Origin: Dirofilaria immitis
Lineage: Eukaryota; Nematoda; Chromadorea; Rhabditida; Onchocercidae
Length of the DNA: 64,000 nucleotides
NCBI GenBank assembly: GCA_024305405.1
Contig: JAKNDB010000103.1
Location: 1,612,001 to 1,676,000, forward strand
Direction of reading: 5' to 3'
Shown here: positions 27,701 to 42,700 of the stretch, piece by piece
Layout of the letters: every line of letters starts with the position of its first letter
How positions within the stretch are numbered: position 1 is the first letter of the stretch
The notes under the pieces: model-generated
What the model was told of the DNA's origin: nothing
The model's input: the letters and a program-made list of their open reading frames with translations, nothing else
Database searches by the model: none
Position numbers and translations under genes: made by a program

Positions 27701-30700
27701 TCAAAAGTTTTAATCAAGAGAAGCATACCGGTGAAATTATTTGTAAAGCTGAAAATGATGCTGGTGAAGTATCTTGCACAGCTAGTATGGGAGTAAGTAA
27801 TTTTAAAATTAATAATTACTAAAATTTCAATTTGGGCATTCATAAATTTCGAATTTCCAATCTGAATAATTTTTATAGATTTCAATATTCAAAAACATCC
27901 AATTGACAATTTTTTATGTTCCAGTGTCTGAAGGCATCTCTTTGATTTAATAAAACGAATTTTTAGCCATATACCTCAGATATATTCTCAGAATCACAAA
28001 CAGAATCTGAAGCAATGGCCGACGAAGTGCTCAACTTTGAGGATGGCGCAGAATTTGGTATGTAAATTCAAAAAATCTTGAATGCGAGCCAGAACTGTAC
28101 TGTAATAATTCCCAATAATTTTGATTTTTGCATATTTTCCTCTTAATTCATTTTGCAGGTACGGAAGCAGATTCCATTGAGGAAATGCAGCGTACGCCAA
28201 CACCTATTATGGCACCGAAATTTATTACTAAAATCAAGGATACTCGAGCAGCACGCGGACATCAAGCGGTTTTCGAATGTGTCGTTCCGGACACCAAAGG
28301 AGTTTGTTGCAAATGGTATGTTTCCAATTCTAATTATGATCTTGACATGAAGTGTAGCTGAATTTTTGGACTGAATTTCTATCAAAGATTTGCATGTAAT
28401 GAGATTTGGCAATATTTTGAACCAATTGCATAGTTTCCTCATTGTATTTTCTCAAAAATTTCAGCCAACTTATTTAGGTTAAAAGATGGACGCGAGATCG
28501 AACTAATTGCACGAATTCGTGTGCAAACTCGAACTATAGAAGGATATGTGGCCAGTGAACTTATCATTGATAATGTTATGCCGGAAGATGCCGGAAAATA
28601 TACCGTTGTAGTTGAAAATGTTGCTGGCAAGGATTCTTGCGAGGCAACGCTAAATGTAATCGGTAAGAGCATGAACGATTATGTATGATTTTAAGATTTT
28701 AGAAAATATAAGTTGCCATTTTTATTTTCAGTATTTCGAAGATTTTTTTCTCCTTTAAAAGCTTACAATTTTTGCTTTATTAAGGGCAAAAAAATTATGA
28801 GGAGCAGGATTTTTTTTTCAGAAGTACTTATGAAACCAGAAACATCTGCGCCAGAGTTTGTTGTTGCCATACAAGATAAAACTTGCAAAGAAGCGGAAAA
28901 AGTTATTTTCGAATGTAAAGTAATCAGTGAACCAGAACCAACTATTACTTGGTTTCATGAAAAGGTTTTTATTATATTATGTTGAAAGATAAGAATCAAT
29001 AATTAAATTTGGAATCTTAATAATCAATTTATTGATTTGTTGATGGACAAAATCATTGTGAAGCGGCCAAGAAAATTATTTATGTAAATAAAATTTTCAT
29101 TGTTTTTTAGACTTCAATAGTCGAGGAAACCAATAAAACGATCATTGAGTCGGATGGTACTGTCCAACGGTTAGTTATTGTTTCGGCTGATGTTGTTGAT
29201 CGGGGACAGTACATATGTTTGGCTGAAAATGTTGAAGGCAAAGCAGAATCCAAGGCAATTCTTACGGTATTAGGTAAGTTCGTAATAGCAGTAATAGTGG
29301 GTCACAACCGTCCTTCTTACCCTATATCAGATTATGTTTTTTTCATATTCCCATTCTATTCCCTTCCAACTTCTTTTGCATTATAATATAAGTTAAATCT
29401 AAGCCCTGATTCATCTGTTTCTTTTTTTGTTTTCAGCTGAAGCGCCACAATTTACTCGTCACATCACTTCTAAAGAAGTAAGCATAGGTGAAAAGTAATT
29501 TTGGATTGTTCTGTTAAAGGGTCACCACAACCAACAGTACAATTCTTTAGGGATCTATTCGAATCACTTCAGATTCCCATCATTCTATTGAACATGATAT
29601 TTCTAACGTACACTGGAGGTTAGTAATTGAGAAAACAGAAGAATCTGATTTTCGAAAGTACCGTGCTGTTGCTATCAACTCTGTTGGTATGGCAGAATCA
29701 GAAGCTGAAATCAGACTTAAGGAAATGAATCGAAAACCGGAATTAACCGGAGTATTAAAGAATCGTAAAGTTACTGAAGGTGATGAAATCATTATGGAAG
29801 TCAAATTCTCCGGTATCCCACAACCAGACGTTAAATGGTTCAAAGATAGCAAGGAAATCGTAGAAGAAAAAGAAAAAATCGTAATAAAAACCGAAGAAGG
29901 CCAGTCTACATTAATCATCAAAGATGCAAAGCTAGAAGAATCTGGGAGTTATCATGTTGAACTGTTTAATTCAGAAGGTAGAGAGATGTCAAGTGCCAAC
30001 GTTACTGTGGAATCTATTGCCATACCTCCCCAATTCACAGAAAAATTAACGGATGTCGAAGCGCATGAATTAGAAACCATCGAAATGAAAGCAACTGCCA
30101 CCGGAATACCTACACCTCAGGTACAGTGGTTCAAAGATGGTGCACTGGTGCAAACCGATAGTGAACGAATATTTGTTAGAGAAACTGAAACAAATCAACA
30201 TATCCTAACGATTAAGCAGATTAAGATGGAAGATGCCGGTGTCTATTCATGTAAAGCGTCAAATAAAGCAGGTGTTGAAGAAAGTAAAGCAGAATTTGTG
30301 ATACAAGAAGTTTTGCAAGCACCCAAATTCATTCAACAGTTGTCCGAAATTACAATAAAGGAAATTGAAACTGCCGAACTTGCAGTAACAGTAACAGGAA
30401 AACCAATACCAGAAATTTGCTGGACTAAAGATGGAGCACCAATAAATATTGATAATATCCACTATGCAACTAAAAAGATGAGAATGGTCAACACACTTTG
30501 GTGATAAAGCAGGCTAAATTAGAAGATGCTGGTATTTACTCCTGCAAAGCTAGCAATAAAGTTGGTGAGGCGGAAACCAGAACTTTGTTTGCGGTAGAAC
30601 AAGAAAATGGAATACCACAATTTTTAGAAGGCTTGAAGGAACTTTCAATACAGAAAGATGATATCGCTGAGTTGTCAGTAACAGTAGTCGGGAAACCAGC

Positions 30701-33700
30701 ACCTGAAGTAGTATGGTACAAAGATGGAATTCCAGTGAATATTGATAATGAGCATATTGTGCAGAAGGATGACGCTGGGCGTTCCATATTAATTATCAAA
30801 GAAGCTCGTTTAAAAGATACTGGTGTTTATTCGTGCAAAGCTACCAACATAGTTGGAACTGCTGAAACTGAAGCTAGATTCGCGGTTGAAGAATCTGTTG
30901 AAATGCCGAAATTCATTGAAGGTCTCCAGGAGATTTCGGTGCAAGAAAATGAAACAGCACAACTTTCAGTTACAGTGGTTGGGAAACCAGAACCCGAGGT
31001 AGCATGGTTTAAAGATGGAATCCCAATTAATATTGATAATGAGCACATAATATCGAAAAAGATGAAGAAGGGCATCACTCATTAATAATTAAGGATGCTC
31101 GATTAGAAGATATTGGTAGCTATTCTTGCAAAGCGGTCAATCTGGCTGGTACCGAGAAAACCGAAGCTAAGTTTGCTGTTGTTTCGGAATTGTCAGCACC
31201 GTTGTTTACAGATGAAATTGGTGAATTAGAAATACAAGAAGGTGAAAAGTTGAACTCACATGTACCGTTATTGGTAAACCGATGCCAGAAGTGACTTGGT
31301 TAAGAAATGGTGTTGAGATACACATCGATAATATTCATTTCCTCAAAAAAGATGACGAAAATGGGAATCAAACGTTAATAATTAATAGTATAAATAAGCA
31401 AGATTGTGGTACCTATGTATGTGTTGCTACCAATCAAGTTGGTACTGCTGAAACTATCGGGAAAATTAATTTTCCAAAATACGGCTTCGAAAGAATGCGA
31501 GAAGAAGAAGTTAAGCCAATTTTTATAGAACCATTAGAAGTACATACGGCTAAAGAAGGTGAAACAATAACTATAACATGCCGAGTGAATGAAAATGCAA
31601 GAGCTGATATCCAGTGGTTTGTGGGTGATAAGCCAATCGAATCAAACGAACATTTGATTGTGGAAAAACTTGAAAATGGAATCATAAAATTAACGATTGA
31701 AAATGCCACCAAAGAAGATGTTGGTGTTTATCGATGTGAAGCAATTAATAAATCCGGAAAAGCGGCAACTGCGGCAAAGCTTAACTTTGCAAGCGAAAAT
31801 GAAGAAGGTGTGGAAGATGAATCTGCTTTAATTGGATTCTTTCAACCTTTATGTGATGTTGTCGCAACTGATAATTCAGAAGCAGAATTGACATGTGCTT
31901 TGAATCTTACCAAAAGTGATATCCAAATAAAATGGTCTAAGGATGGTTTGAAGTACCGGCGCAACGTGTCAACATTGAGCAACTTGTTGATGGTACTCAA
32001 AAGTTGAAAATTGCAAAAGTAACTGCGCAAGATGTTGGAACTTATCGATGTACTGCTTCGATTGGTGATTCATCTGTGTGGACCGAAGGGAAACTCACTA
32101 TTTTAGGTTCCGACCCAGACTTGCTCTACCACGAAACTTTCTAAGTATTGTTGCCATAAAACAGTGCTCATGATCTGTGTAAAGATTTAAATTCGGTCTA
32201 ATCTTTGACCTGTATAATGAGATTTAAAAAATAGTTTTCGAAGCAAATAAGTTCAAATTATGAAGTAGTACTTGAAAGGTTTCTGGTATCAAGCATGCTT
32301 TATTTTTTTCGTTTCAAGCTTAATTAATGATTAAGTGCTAATATGCATGTGCCTGTGTCGTGCAAGAGCTTCAGAAGTTTATATCAATTAAATTTCAAAA
32401 AATAAATTAAGGACTCATTCTGACTTATCATCAATCTTTTACTATTCATATTCTATTTTCGACTGTTCCGCTTTTAGACTAACTTTTATGCTTTTTGAAG
32501 CTTTGCTTTAATATCTTTTAAAATGCATTACAATTTGTTCATTTGCTTAATTTCTAGCAAAAATTTAATTTCAGAAACAACAAAAGAAACAATTGAAGGT
32601 GAAGGACCACCAGAGTTTATTGAACTTTTGAAATCCTGTACGGTAATTGAAAATGCTGAAGTTATCCTTCAATGCAAATTAAAAGGTCTACCAAGACCAA
32701 CGATTTCCTGGATGAAAGATGGTATTAAGGTAGCTTTTCATACATGGTTTGGAATAGACATATAAGATGTCACAGCATTACTTGAATGTTTTAATTTTAA
32801 TATATTTAAAAAAACATTAACGAATATTGTAGGATCATTTGACAAGATCTTAATTTTATGATTATACATTTTAAATGAACATTTCAGAAGTAGCAAAATT
32901 GAAGATATATCAATGAGAAATATGAATAATAGTATCAAATGATGTAATTTAATTAATGAATCGGAAATAAAAATCATAATCATTAAAATTGTCTTGAAAT
33001 AAATGACTTTTTATAAATGAGTTTTTAATGATCAAAATATTGAACATAGAGAATTTCAAGTTGTCTGATATTAGAAAATTTCTTGGGATATTTGAGAAAA
33101 TATTACACTTCTTTTTTTCAGTTAGAGCAAAATCATCGTGTGATTACTGAATATCGTGAAGATGGTACTATTGTACTGAAAATCAAAAATGCCAGGAAAG
33201 AGGATAGTGGTGAATATCGATGTGATGCAGTTAACAAACATGGTGCTGCATGGACTGCCGGACCTGTTCGAATTGTAAGCGAATCGGAATTGTTGAAAGA
33301 AGGCGAGGCACCTGATTTTATCCAACCTATCAAACCTGTTACTGTAAGTTTAATATGCATTCCAGAGATTTTTAAATTAATGAATACATAGTAGATGTAC
33401 AAAATTGGTCAAGAAAAATCTTAAACTTGAAAGAATAAAAAGATGTGACAAAAAGTTAGAGCGAAAGTCAAATTAAAAGAAAGTTTTATTTATCACAATA
33501 CTAGGTCAACTGCAAGGATTTTATTAGTGATAAAATCTGAAATTAGTTATATTCTTTCATAACAGTTCTATTTTTATTTTAGGTCACTGTTGGTGAAACG
33601 GCAATATTGGAGGGTAAAGTCACGGGTCAACCAGAACCAGAAGTTAAATGGTTTAGTGGTGAAAATATGGTGAAAGAAACTTCAAACATTAAATTGGAAA

Positions 33701-36700
33701 ATCTTCCAGATGGTACCCAAAGACTTACAATCAAAAAGGCGACAATTGAAGATGCGGGGAATATCGTTGTATCGCAAGCAATCGATATGGCGATGTATGG
33801 AGTGATGTTACACTTACCGTTCAAGGTTTCTCCTTATTAATTATACTGCGGGAAAATTTCGAAAAAATCTAAATGAATTCGAAAATTTCAAATTTTAGAA
33901 TTTCTAGAATATCATATTAGGATAAAAATATTTATGATATGGAATTCATGAAATGTATTTAAATAATTTATATAGAATTCTAGAATCTAAAACATTGTTT
34001 TGTTTCAGTTCCTACATCAATAGAAGGACCAACATTCTTGAAAACTTTAGGAAATATTAGTACTAAAGAATCGGAACATGTTGTATTTGAATGTAAAATT
34101 GTCGGTGAACCAATGCCAGAAATTAAATGGTTTAAGGTAGGAATAGTTGCATATAAAAAGTTTGGTCTATCCATATTCATCACTTTCTTTCGCATTTTCC
34201 TATCACCAGACAATCTTTATTCATAGCTCATTAAAGAAGGAAAGAAAGAACCATTTTTAATATTTCAAATTCGGGAATTCCCATCAATTATTTCAAACTT
34301 TTCTATAATGTGTTCCTTCTTGTTTCTTCTATTGAGCAATATTTTATCGGAATTCTTTAGGATAAGCGAGAAATTAATGCAAATGATGCTTATTTTAAAA
34401 GGAAACACTTCCGGATGGTACCGCACGATTGATTATCGATTCAGTTAATAAGGTATCATACATTCTTACGATAGCTGTAATGAAAATATGTTCTACAAAT
34501 TTTAATCATTCGATGAAATTTGTTTACAGGATGATGCTGGTGAATTCAGATGTGAAGCACAAAATGCCTTCGGTACAGCACGTACCGATGCTATATTAGA
34601 TGTGCTATATGGTTTCGAAGTACCGGTAGAAAGTGAAAATGCACCAGAATTTGCACAGGAATTGAAAGCAATACAAGCCACTGAAGGGCAGAAAATTTGT
34701 TTCGAATGTCGGTGAGTCTCATTAGCAAGTTTGTTTTAAAACCTTTCATCTATAAATTATTGACAATTTATAGCAGAAAAAAACTGAATAAATTTAAAGT
34801 ACCATTGATGCTTTTATTTTAATATATTTTGATTTTAGAGTAGTTGGCGTTCCTACACCAGAAGTAAAATGGTTTAAAGATGGTGAAGAAATAAAACCAA
34901 ATGAACATGTCCAGATCGAAAGTTTACCAGATGGTACCAATCGTTTACTGATTGATTCGGTCAATGTTGAGGATCAGGGTAATTATCGGTGTGAAGCGAC
35001 AAACAATGTTGGATCAATGAGTTCAAAGGCTCCATTAACTGTTAATGGTGAATTGTCAATATTATGAACAAACAAATCAGATATTTTAATTTTTCAAATT
35101 TTTACATGAAAGCTTTATTAGAATTGAAATTTCATAAAATAAGCATAAAAATAATTAAAATTTTTTAATATTGAAATATTTTAGCGCTGGAAACTTTAAA
35201 GCTAAAAAAGGCTTAACAGATGCAAGGGTTGAAATTGGTTCCAAGATTCGACTGTCTGTTGAAGTTGAAGGAAAACCAAAAATAATAAAATGGTTCCATG
35301 GAAAAGATGAAATTAAAGAAAGCAAGTATGAATAAATTCCTCGATAAAATTAGAATATAATGAAATAAAAGATAGTTGGAAAATTGATAAAAGATTGCAA
35401 GAATTAAGGAATTAGAAACAAACAACACCTATAATTAAATTTCTTTAAGATAAAAGATTTGATAAAATTAATTTTAGATTTTTTCGTCCAAAAGAATAAT
35501 TAACAATTTATGATCCTTAGGAAAATTTTTTTGAGAGTGAAAGTCTATATATTATAAAATTGTCCTTAATTAAACAATAAAAGAATAAAAATAATGAAAC
35601 GATGAAATTGATTTCAGACGGACCAAATTGGAAGTAATTAAGGAATGTGAGTATAGCTTGGAAACTGATAAAGCGGAAAATTCAGATGAAGGTACTTATC
35701 GTGTAGTCTTATCAACTGATACCGAGACTGTTGAATCATCATGCACATTAACTGTATTTAAAACTGAGATGGCACCAACTTTCCGGAAAGGTCTTCAAGA
35801 TCAGAGCGTGCCAAAAGGATCCAAACTTGTTCTTGAGGTAAAAATTTTATCGTCAATATTGGATAGAACATGAAATAGAAGTTTTCTGCTATCAATTAAG
35901 TACTAAAATTTAGGATCGAATTTCGAAATTCTGAATCAAAAAATTTTATTTTGCAACAATAATTGTAAAAATCAATTAAGTTTAAATAAATTAAAATTTA
36001 AATAGTATATACTAAGGAATAGTCCGTAGCAGTTTATGTATTTTCGAGCGCAATATTTTATACTGGAATTTGAATTTGCAGATCGAATTGGACGGTACAC
36101 CAAAGGAGGTCAAATGGTTGAAAAACGGTTTACCGGTAGATGATAAAATTATGAAAGCAAAAGATCTTGGTAATGGAAAGCATCAATTAGTAATTAATGA
36201 AATCAAAGAAGGTGATGCAGGTGAATATACCGTACAGGTATCTAATGATGCCGGAACCGTCGAATCGAAAGCAAAGATTTTGTTGAAAGCAGGTATCATA
36301 ATTTACGATTATTTTTGACGTGCAAGAATCATAAAAGTATGAGTAATATTTCAGAGAAACCAGAAATCGTAAGTGGTTTGAAGCCAACAATAGCTGAAGT
36401 TGGAGAAAAAGTAACACTTGAAGTGGAAACTAAAGGACCAATCAAGCAAGTTAAATGGTTAGTAATCGAATATGAATTTTGGAATATTCTTAAAGATTCG
36501 AAAAAATTCTAAATGATAGAAAAGAGCGAATTTCCATTTTCGTATGTAATATCGAATTCATTGATTTGAGAATCAAAAATCATTTCTAATCCATCGATTT
36601 AAGAATCAGAGTCATTATCTTTTCATAATAATGAGATGATTAGGAACATTTCAGGTACAAAAATGGTGCAGTAGTCAAAAATGCCGAAACGAAAAAAGTT

Positions 36701-39700
36701 GGAGATAATAGATATCAATTAATTATTGATGAAGTAACCAAAAATGATGAAGCTGAATATAAGGTTAAAATTTTAATTGAAGTAATCAAATTTTCAGCTC
36801 TAAAAACTATTACAGAGCAAGTAAATATCATAAGTGTTAACAGGAATTTTGGTTCATTTCCATAATTCAAATTTTCTAAAAATTTATAATATGAGTAGTA
36901 GGTTAATGTAATTTTTTATTTAATTTAATTTCATTTCTAAATTACTCGAGCGATTTTCCAATTATTAAGTCTTAGTGACGATTTTATCAAATTTAATCGT
37001 AGAAAATTTGAATTGGTCTAGGAATCGATTATTTTTATTTCCAGGTTGTCTTATCAAATGATGAAGGCGATGCAGATTCGGCGGCTAAATTAACTGTAAA
37101 ATTACCAAAAATTGCTTTTACTAAAAGCTTAGAGGATCAAACGGTTAATGCTGGTACCAGGGCTATTCTAACCGTTGAAGTTAATGTGCCTCCAAAACAA
37201 GTTAAATGGTAAATAATAATCTTTCTAACATATCTAGGTAATTAACTTCCTAATTAGTGATAAATTGATGTCTAGAGCAGTCTAGAAGAATAAAATGAAA
37301 TGAAATTATAAGTTTTCGAATTTTTAGGTATAAGAACGGTGAAGAAATTACTCCAAACGATAAGGCTAAAGCGAATGAGCTCAATGATAACACTTATCAG
37401 TTGATGATACCGGATGCAGATAAGGACGATATTGCTGAATATAAGGTATGCTTGAGTTTTGTATTATTAGGCTATCAAATTCGTTTTAAAGTTGCTAAGA
37501 TTAAACAATATGCAGAAGTTTAAATAATATTTATGTGATTCTTTTTGGTATTTATGGAAATTTTAACACTTGTTAGCTCTCTGCATCGGTGAAACATATA
37601 TTAATTTTATCAATTTCAATTTTAGGTTATCCTTAGCACTGAAGATGATACCGTCGATTCATTTTGTGCTTTAACCGTTAAGTTGCCAGCATTAATTATC
37701 ACAAAAGCTTTAGAAGATCAAACGGTTAATGCTGGTGAAAAGTATTACTTGATGTCGAAGTTAATGCGCCACCAAAATCAATCAAATGGTAAATTAAATT
37801 AATGCAAGCTGGTATAATTAATTATTAGGGAGATAAAATTAATCACTAAACTTTTATGCTTCAAATAATTCACAATATTTGCTGTAAACTTCATTATCTG
37901 ATAAACATATGCTAACAAAATGCTTTTGAGGTATAAAAATGGCAGAGAAATTAGTTCAAATGATAGAGCAAAGCCGAAGAAAGTAAATGATATGAATTAT
38001 CAACTTGAAATATCTAGCGTCACAAAAGATGATGCTGTTGATTATAAGGTTTGATAAAATTAACATTTTTTTTTCACATAAATATTGAATACTTGTAAGA
38101 ATGAGTTTAGAAATCACATCTTTATTGAATTCTTTCTTAATTTCAGGTTGTATTATCGAATGGTGAAGGTAGCGTGGAATCTAACTGCACATTAACAGTT
38201 AGAAAACCAGCCGAAAAGCCTACAATCAAGAAAGGAATTGAGGATCAATTTATTGCAATTGGGAGACCTTTGGAAATTGCAATTAAAGTGATTTATTTAG
38301 TTCCAGCTTTTTTCTTTCTGAGTTTCAAAAATTTATAAAGCTTAGAAGTCAATCTTTATAGACTGGAAAATCACCTACTTCAATTAAATTGAATTTTCTA
38401 ATTTTTTTCGAATTATAAAAGCTTAAAAATGAGTTAATTTTTTTAGATAGAAGTAATATTTATCAATTAATATTGCAGACAACAGGTGAGCCAAAAATTG
38501 TGAAGTGGTATAAAAATGGGCAAATACTGTCAAGAGAAACAACTAAAACAGTCAAAATGGAAACGATTGATGAGAACAATTATATATTAAAAATTGAAGA
38601 GAGTAATTTGGATGACAGTGGTACTTATTCAATTGAAGTGCAGAATGAAGCAGGTCAAGCTAAAAGTTCAGGAGAGGTGATATTATTATAATTATTGTTT
38701 TTTCTTCGCTTATTATCATCTTTGCTATTATCTCTTCGTTTTTAGACTTATATATAATTAACTTATAAAAGAAGTGTCAGTATAAGAATAATTTCCACAA
38801 TCATTGTAATATTTTTATTATTGATAAGAAATATTGTAATATATAATATTTTATATATTTGTTCGCAAAGTTTAGGACTTAATTTGAAGAGACTGAATGA
38901 TTTTTCACTATATGAAAATTTTTTAAAATGCTATTTGAAATTTGATTACTTTAAACCTCAATTCTGACAAAAAGTATTTTAGATAACCGTTGAAGAGAAG
39001 CTAAGCTTCTTGAAACCATTGCAAGATGTTGAAGTGGTAGAAGCTGAGCAAGCAATATTTATGGTTGAAACGAACGTTCATCCACGAATTGTGAAATGGT
39101 ATAAAAATGGGCAAGAAATTAAGCTTGTTAGTGAACGAATCGAAACGAAAGATAATGCGACGAAATTCCAACTTATCATCAAGAAAGCTGAAATTAATGA
39201 TGCGGCTACTTATAAGGTATCATTTTTCGTTATCCTAAGTTTATCCAGTATCAATTTATTTTATCAATACAACAATACTATCTTTGATCTTTTTTTCATA
39301 TCAATCAATCATTCAAATTCTTCTTCTTAATGCTTTTTGTTATTTGATAGAACTGATATAAATTATTTTGCTATTTATAAGAGCTTCTGGAAGAAATCGA
39401 TTTCTTCGCAATACAATCATGATTTTAATTCATTTAATAATAATTCTCAATAAAGGTCTTTTTTTTTAATTTTTCAAGTATCTTTCTTAATTTTAGGTAA
39501 TCTTGTCGAATAGCGCTGGAGATGTGGATTCATCTGCAAATCTAACAGTCAAGAAATCAAAAGGTCAACCAAAAATTATTAAAGGTTTAGAGGATCAGGT
39601 TACTTTTGATGTTTTTTCTTTTTCGACTTTAGATTGAAATAAATGATATGAATTAGCCTGTTCAATGAACAGAAAAATTTCAAAAAATAAGTATTTCGTT

Positions 39701-42700
39701 ATTTAATCATCTAATTTAAAAATACAATTATTCATGCTTATTAGGTTATTGCGAAAGGTGATGAATTAATACTGGAAATCAAAATAGACGGAGAACCGAC
39801 CGAAGTCCGATGGCTCAAAAATGGCATCACACTTGGGAAAAATGTTGATGCTAAAATTAAGAAAATTGATGAGCAATTGTAAGCAATTTGATTCAAAAAT
39901 TACTTTGTATCGTTTAAATAAAACCTTGAATTAATTTAATTTCTTCCACTTTTAGTTGTAAATCATTGAGTTTACAAACTTCTTTCTCTTATCTAATTGT
40001 TTATTAAAATTTCTGGTTTCTTCGAATCTTCGTTCATCGCAAATCATGGAATAATTGTGAGCAGAGGTGAAAAATTCAGCTTTTCCAGGTATCGCTTAAC
40101 GATCCCACGAGTTGATACTACCGATGCAGGCACATACAGTGTTGAAGTAATCAACGAAGTTGGCAAAGTGCAAAGTAGTGGTGACGTGGAGGTTGACGTA
40201 AAGCCTGAAATCGTTAAAGGTCTTGAAGATAATGAAATCGAAGTAGGCGACGAGCAGTCTTTCAAAGTTGAAACAAATATGCCAATTCGAGATGTTAAAT
40301 GGTAAAATTTCAGTTTCATTTCATCAATTATTAATTTAATATAACAATGATTAAGGAAATGATATTTAAAATAGGAATTTCAACTCTACTTAATTTTTAA
40401 ATACAATTTCATATCATTGATTTTAGGTATAAGAATGGACAAGAAATAAAGCCTTCGCCAAAGTTAATCACGAAACAAATTACTTCAAAGAAGTTTGAAC
40501 TTCTATTTACTGAAGCATCATTAGACGATACTGCCACCTATAAGGTATCTCAAAAATTTTTGTAAATTTGGATTTGAAAGTTAAATATTGATCTTTTAGC
40601 AGAATATCAATTTCCTTTTGTTACATCAGGAAAATTACAAATAAAATGATTTTTAAATCATTGATCAAATAATTCCAAATATTCAGATAGATAGAATAAT
40701 TGCTATTGAATAATTTTCAAGAATTTCACATTTCTTTCAGGTAACTTTGAGCAACAAAGCTGGTGCTTGTGATTCATCAGCTAGTTTGACTGTTGCAAAG
40801 TCCAATGTGTTGAAAGTTCTCGATAGTCTAAAAGATGTTGAAGTAAATGAAGGTGAACCAATCAAACTTTCTGTTAAGGTTGAGGGACAACCGAAAACTG
40901 TCAAATGGCTCAAAAACGGCCAAGAAATTAAACCAGATGATCGTATGCAAATTGTAAATATTTACGAATCGAATTACTTGATTTTTAATATTTTGAATTT
41001 TCCAGTTTTTAATACTTTCTTTGTTTTAGATTTGACATGATAGGTTAATTTTTTGCTACTTATTCATTTATTTATTTGTTTGTTTAATCCATTGTTTTTG
41101 TATTTAATTTCAAAATTTATCAATTTTTACAGACAGAGAATCCTGAAATAGGTGAATATACTTTAATGATACCAGAAAGTTTGGCATCAGATGATGCTGC
41201 ATATCGTGTCATGCTCTCGAACGCACGTGGTGAAGTGCAAAGTGGCTCTATTACTCGTGTCAAACGTAAAAATTCGTTTTGTCGATGCCGAAATTTCTAG
41301 GAAAACAATTAAAAACATAGGATTTTGAAAAGTTCTTGTTTTAAATCGGAATGGGAGGAACACCAGAAGGAGTATTAACAGTTGCAGCACTCAGCCCAAT
41401 CGGGTGGATTTTGAAAAATTTTTATTTTAACTAGAGGATAGAAATCTCTATAGTTTTCAAAAGCTATCCAATTAAATTAAGGATGATGGAATTTTAATAA
41501 TTTTTAGCAAAGAAAGTAGAACCAGTAGCAAGTGGAGCAACATTTGTTACACCACTGGAAGACGTCGATGTACCAGAAGGTGACAATTTGACTCTGAAAT
41601 GTAAAGTATCTGGAGAACCAATGCCAACACTTAAATGGTTCGTTGTTTTCTCATTCTCTTAAGTTTAAAGAAGTGTAGAAATTTATTAAGTTTTAAGCGT
41701 CATTTCGTCTATGCACAATTTTCTATCATAAAAAATTGTGATGAACTTAAAATTAATAAAAATGCTGAAATGGTATTTTGATGCAAATGAAATCAGAAAG
41801 TCATATTTTAGGTATAAAAATGGAGTCGAAATTGCTAAAGATGATCGTGTTGTGATGCGGATTGCTTTGAATGGTACTGCAACTTTGCGTATCCTAGATA
41901 GCAAAAAGAAGATGCAGGTCGATATAGTGTTTCAGCAATCAATTCAGCTGGTGAATCGAAATCTGAGTGTAATGTTCGGGTATTAGATGCCGAAGAATTA
42001 CCGTCGGCACCGAAATTTACTATTCCACTTAGAGACATTATGGCAGAAATGGGGACCAAAGCTGAATTTAATATCAAAGTTCGCGGTATACCGAAGCCTA
42101 CACTTCAATGGTACATCATTGATTTTATGAATTTTAAGTTGATCGATTGATTCAAGTAATCAGTTTCATTGGATTCATCATACATTTTATGAAATTAACA
42201 ATATAAGAGATATAGAAAGCATTAAAAATTCATTGTGATTTAGCAGAATTATAATTTTAGGTCGGTTGCTAACGAGGACGTTTCGCGCTTGGATGGTATT
42301 AAAATTGAAGATATGGGTGATGGCAATTGGATTATGATAATCGAAAATGTTATCGATGAATTTATTGGTCGTATTAAATGCATCGCAACTAACGAACATG
42401 GAAAGGCGGAATGCGAATCACAACTTATTCAGGCGGAGGGAAGACCTGGCAAAGGGAAAATTGAAGAAGGTTATCCACCGAAATTCAACGTACCATTATG
42501 GGATCGACGAATATCGGAGGGACAAGTTATGACTATTGAATGTCATGTAGATGCGAAACCAACTGCCGATATCGTTTGGACAAAGGTTAACTTTTAAAAT
42601 TCCAAACGACTTTAGTATTTGAAATTAATTAAATTCTAATTATTTTATTGATGTTTAGGATGGTATCATTTTGGTGGAATCGGATCGTATCGAAATTCGC

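Noticed and set aside
28713..28821. N-terminal extension of the Ig19 exon
   Set aside because: Intron read-through by chance; the acceptor at 28821 gives the correct phase.
29580..31712. Several minus-strand open frames of 80-113 codons across exon 44
   Set aside because: Antisense shadows of the long Ig exon; they repeat with the Ig period.
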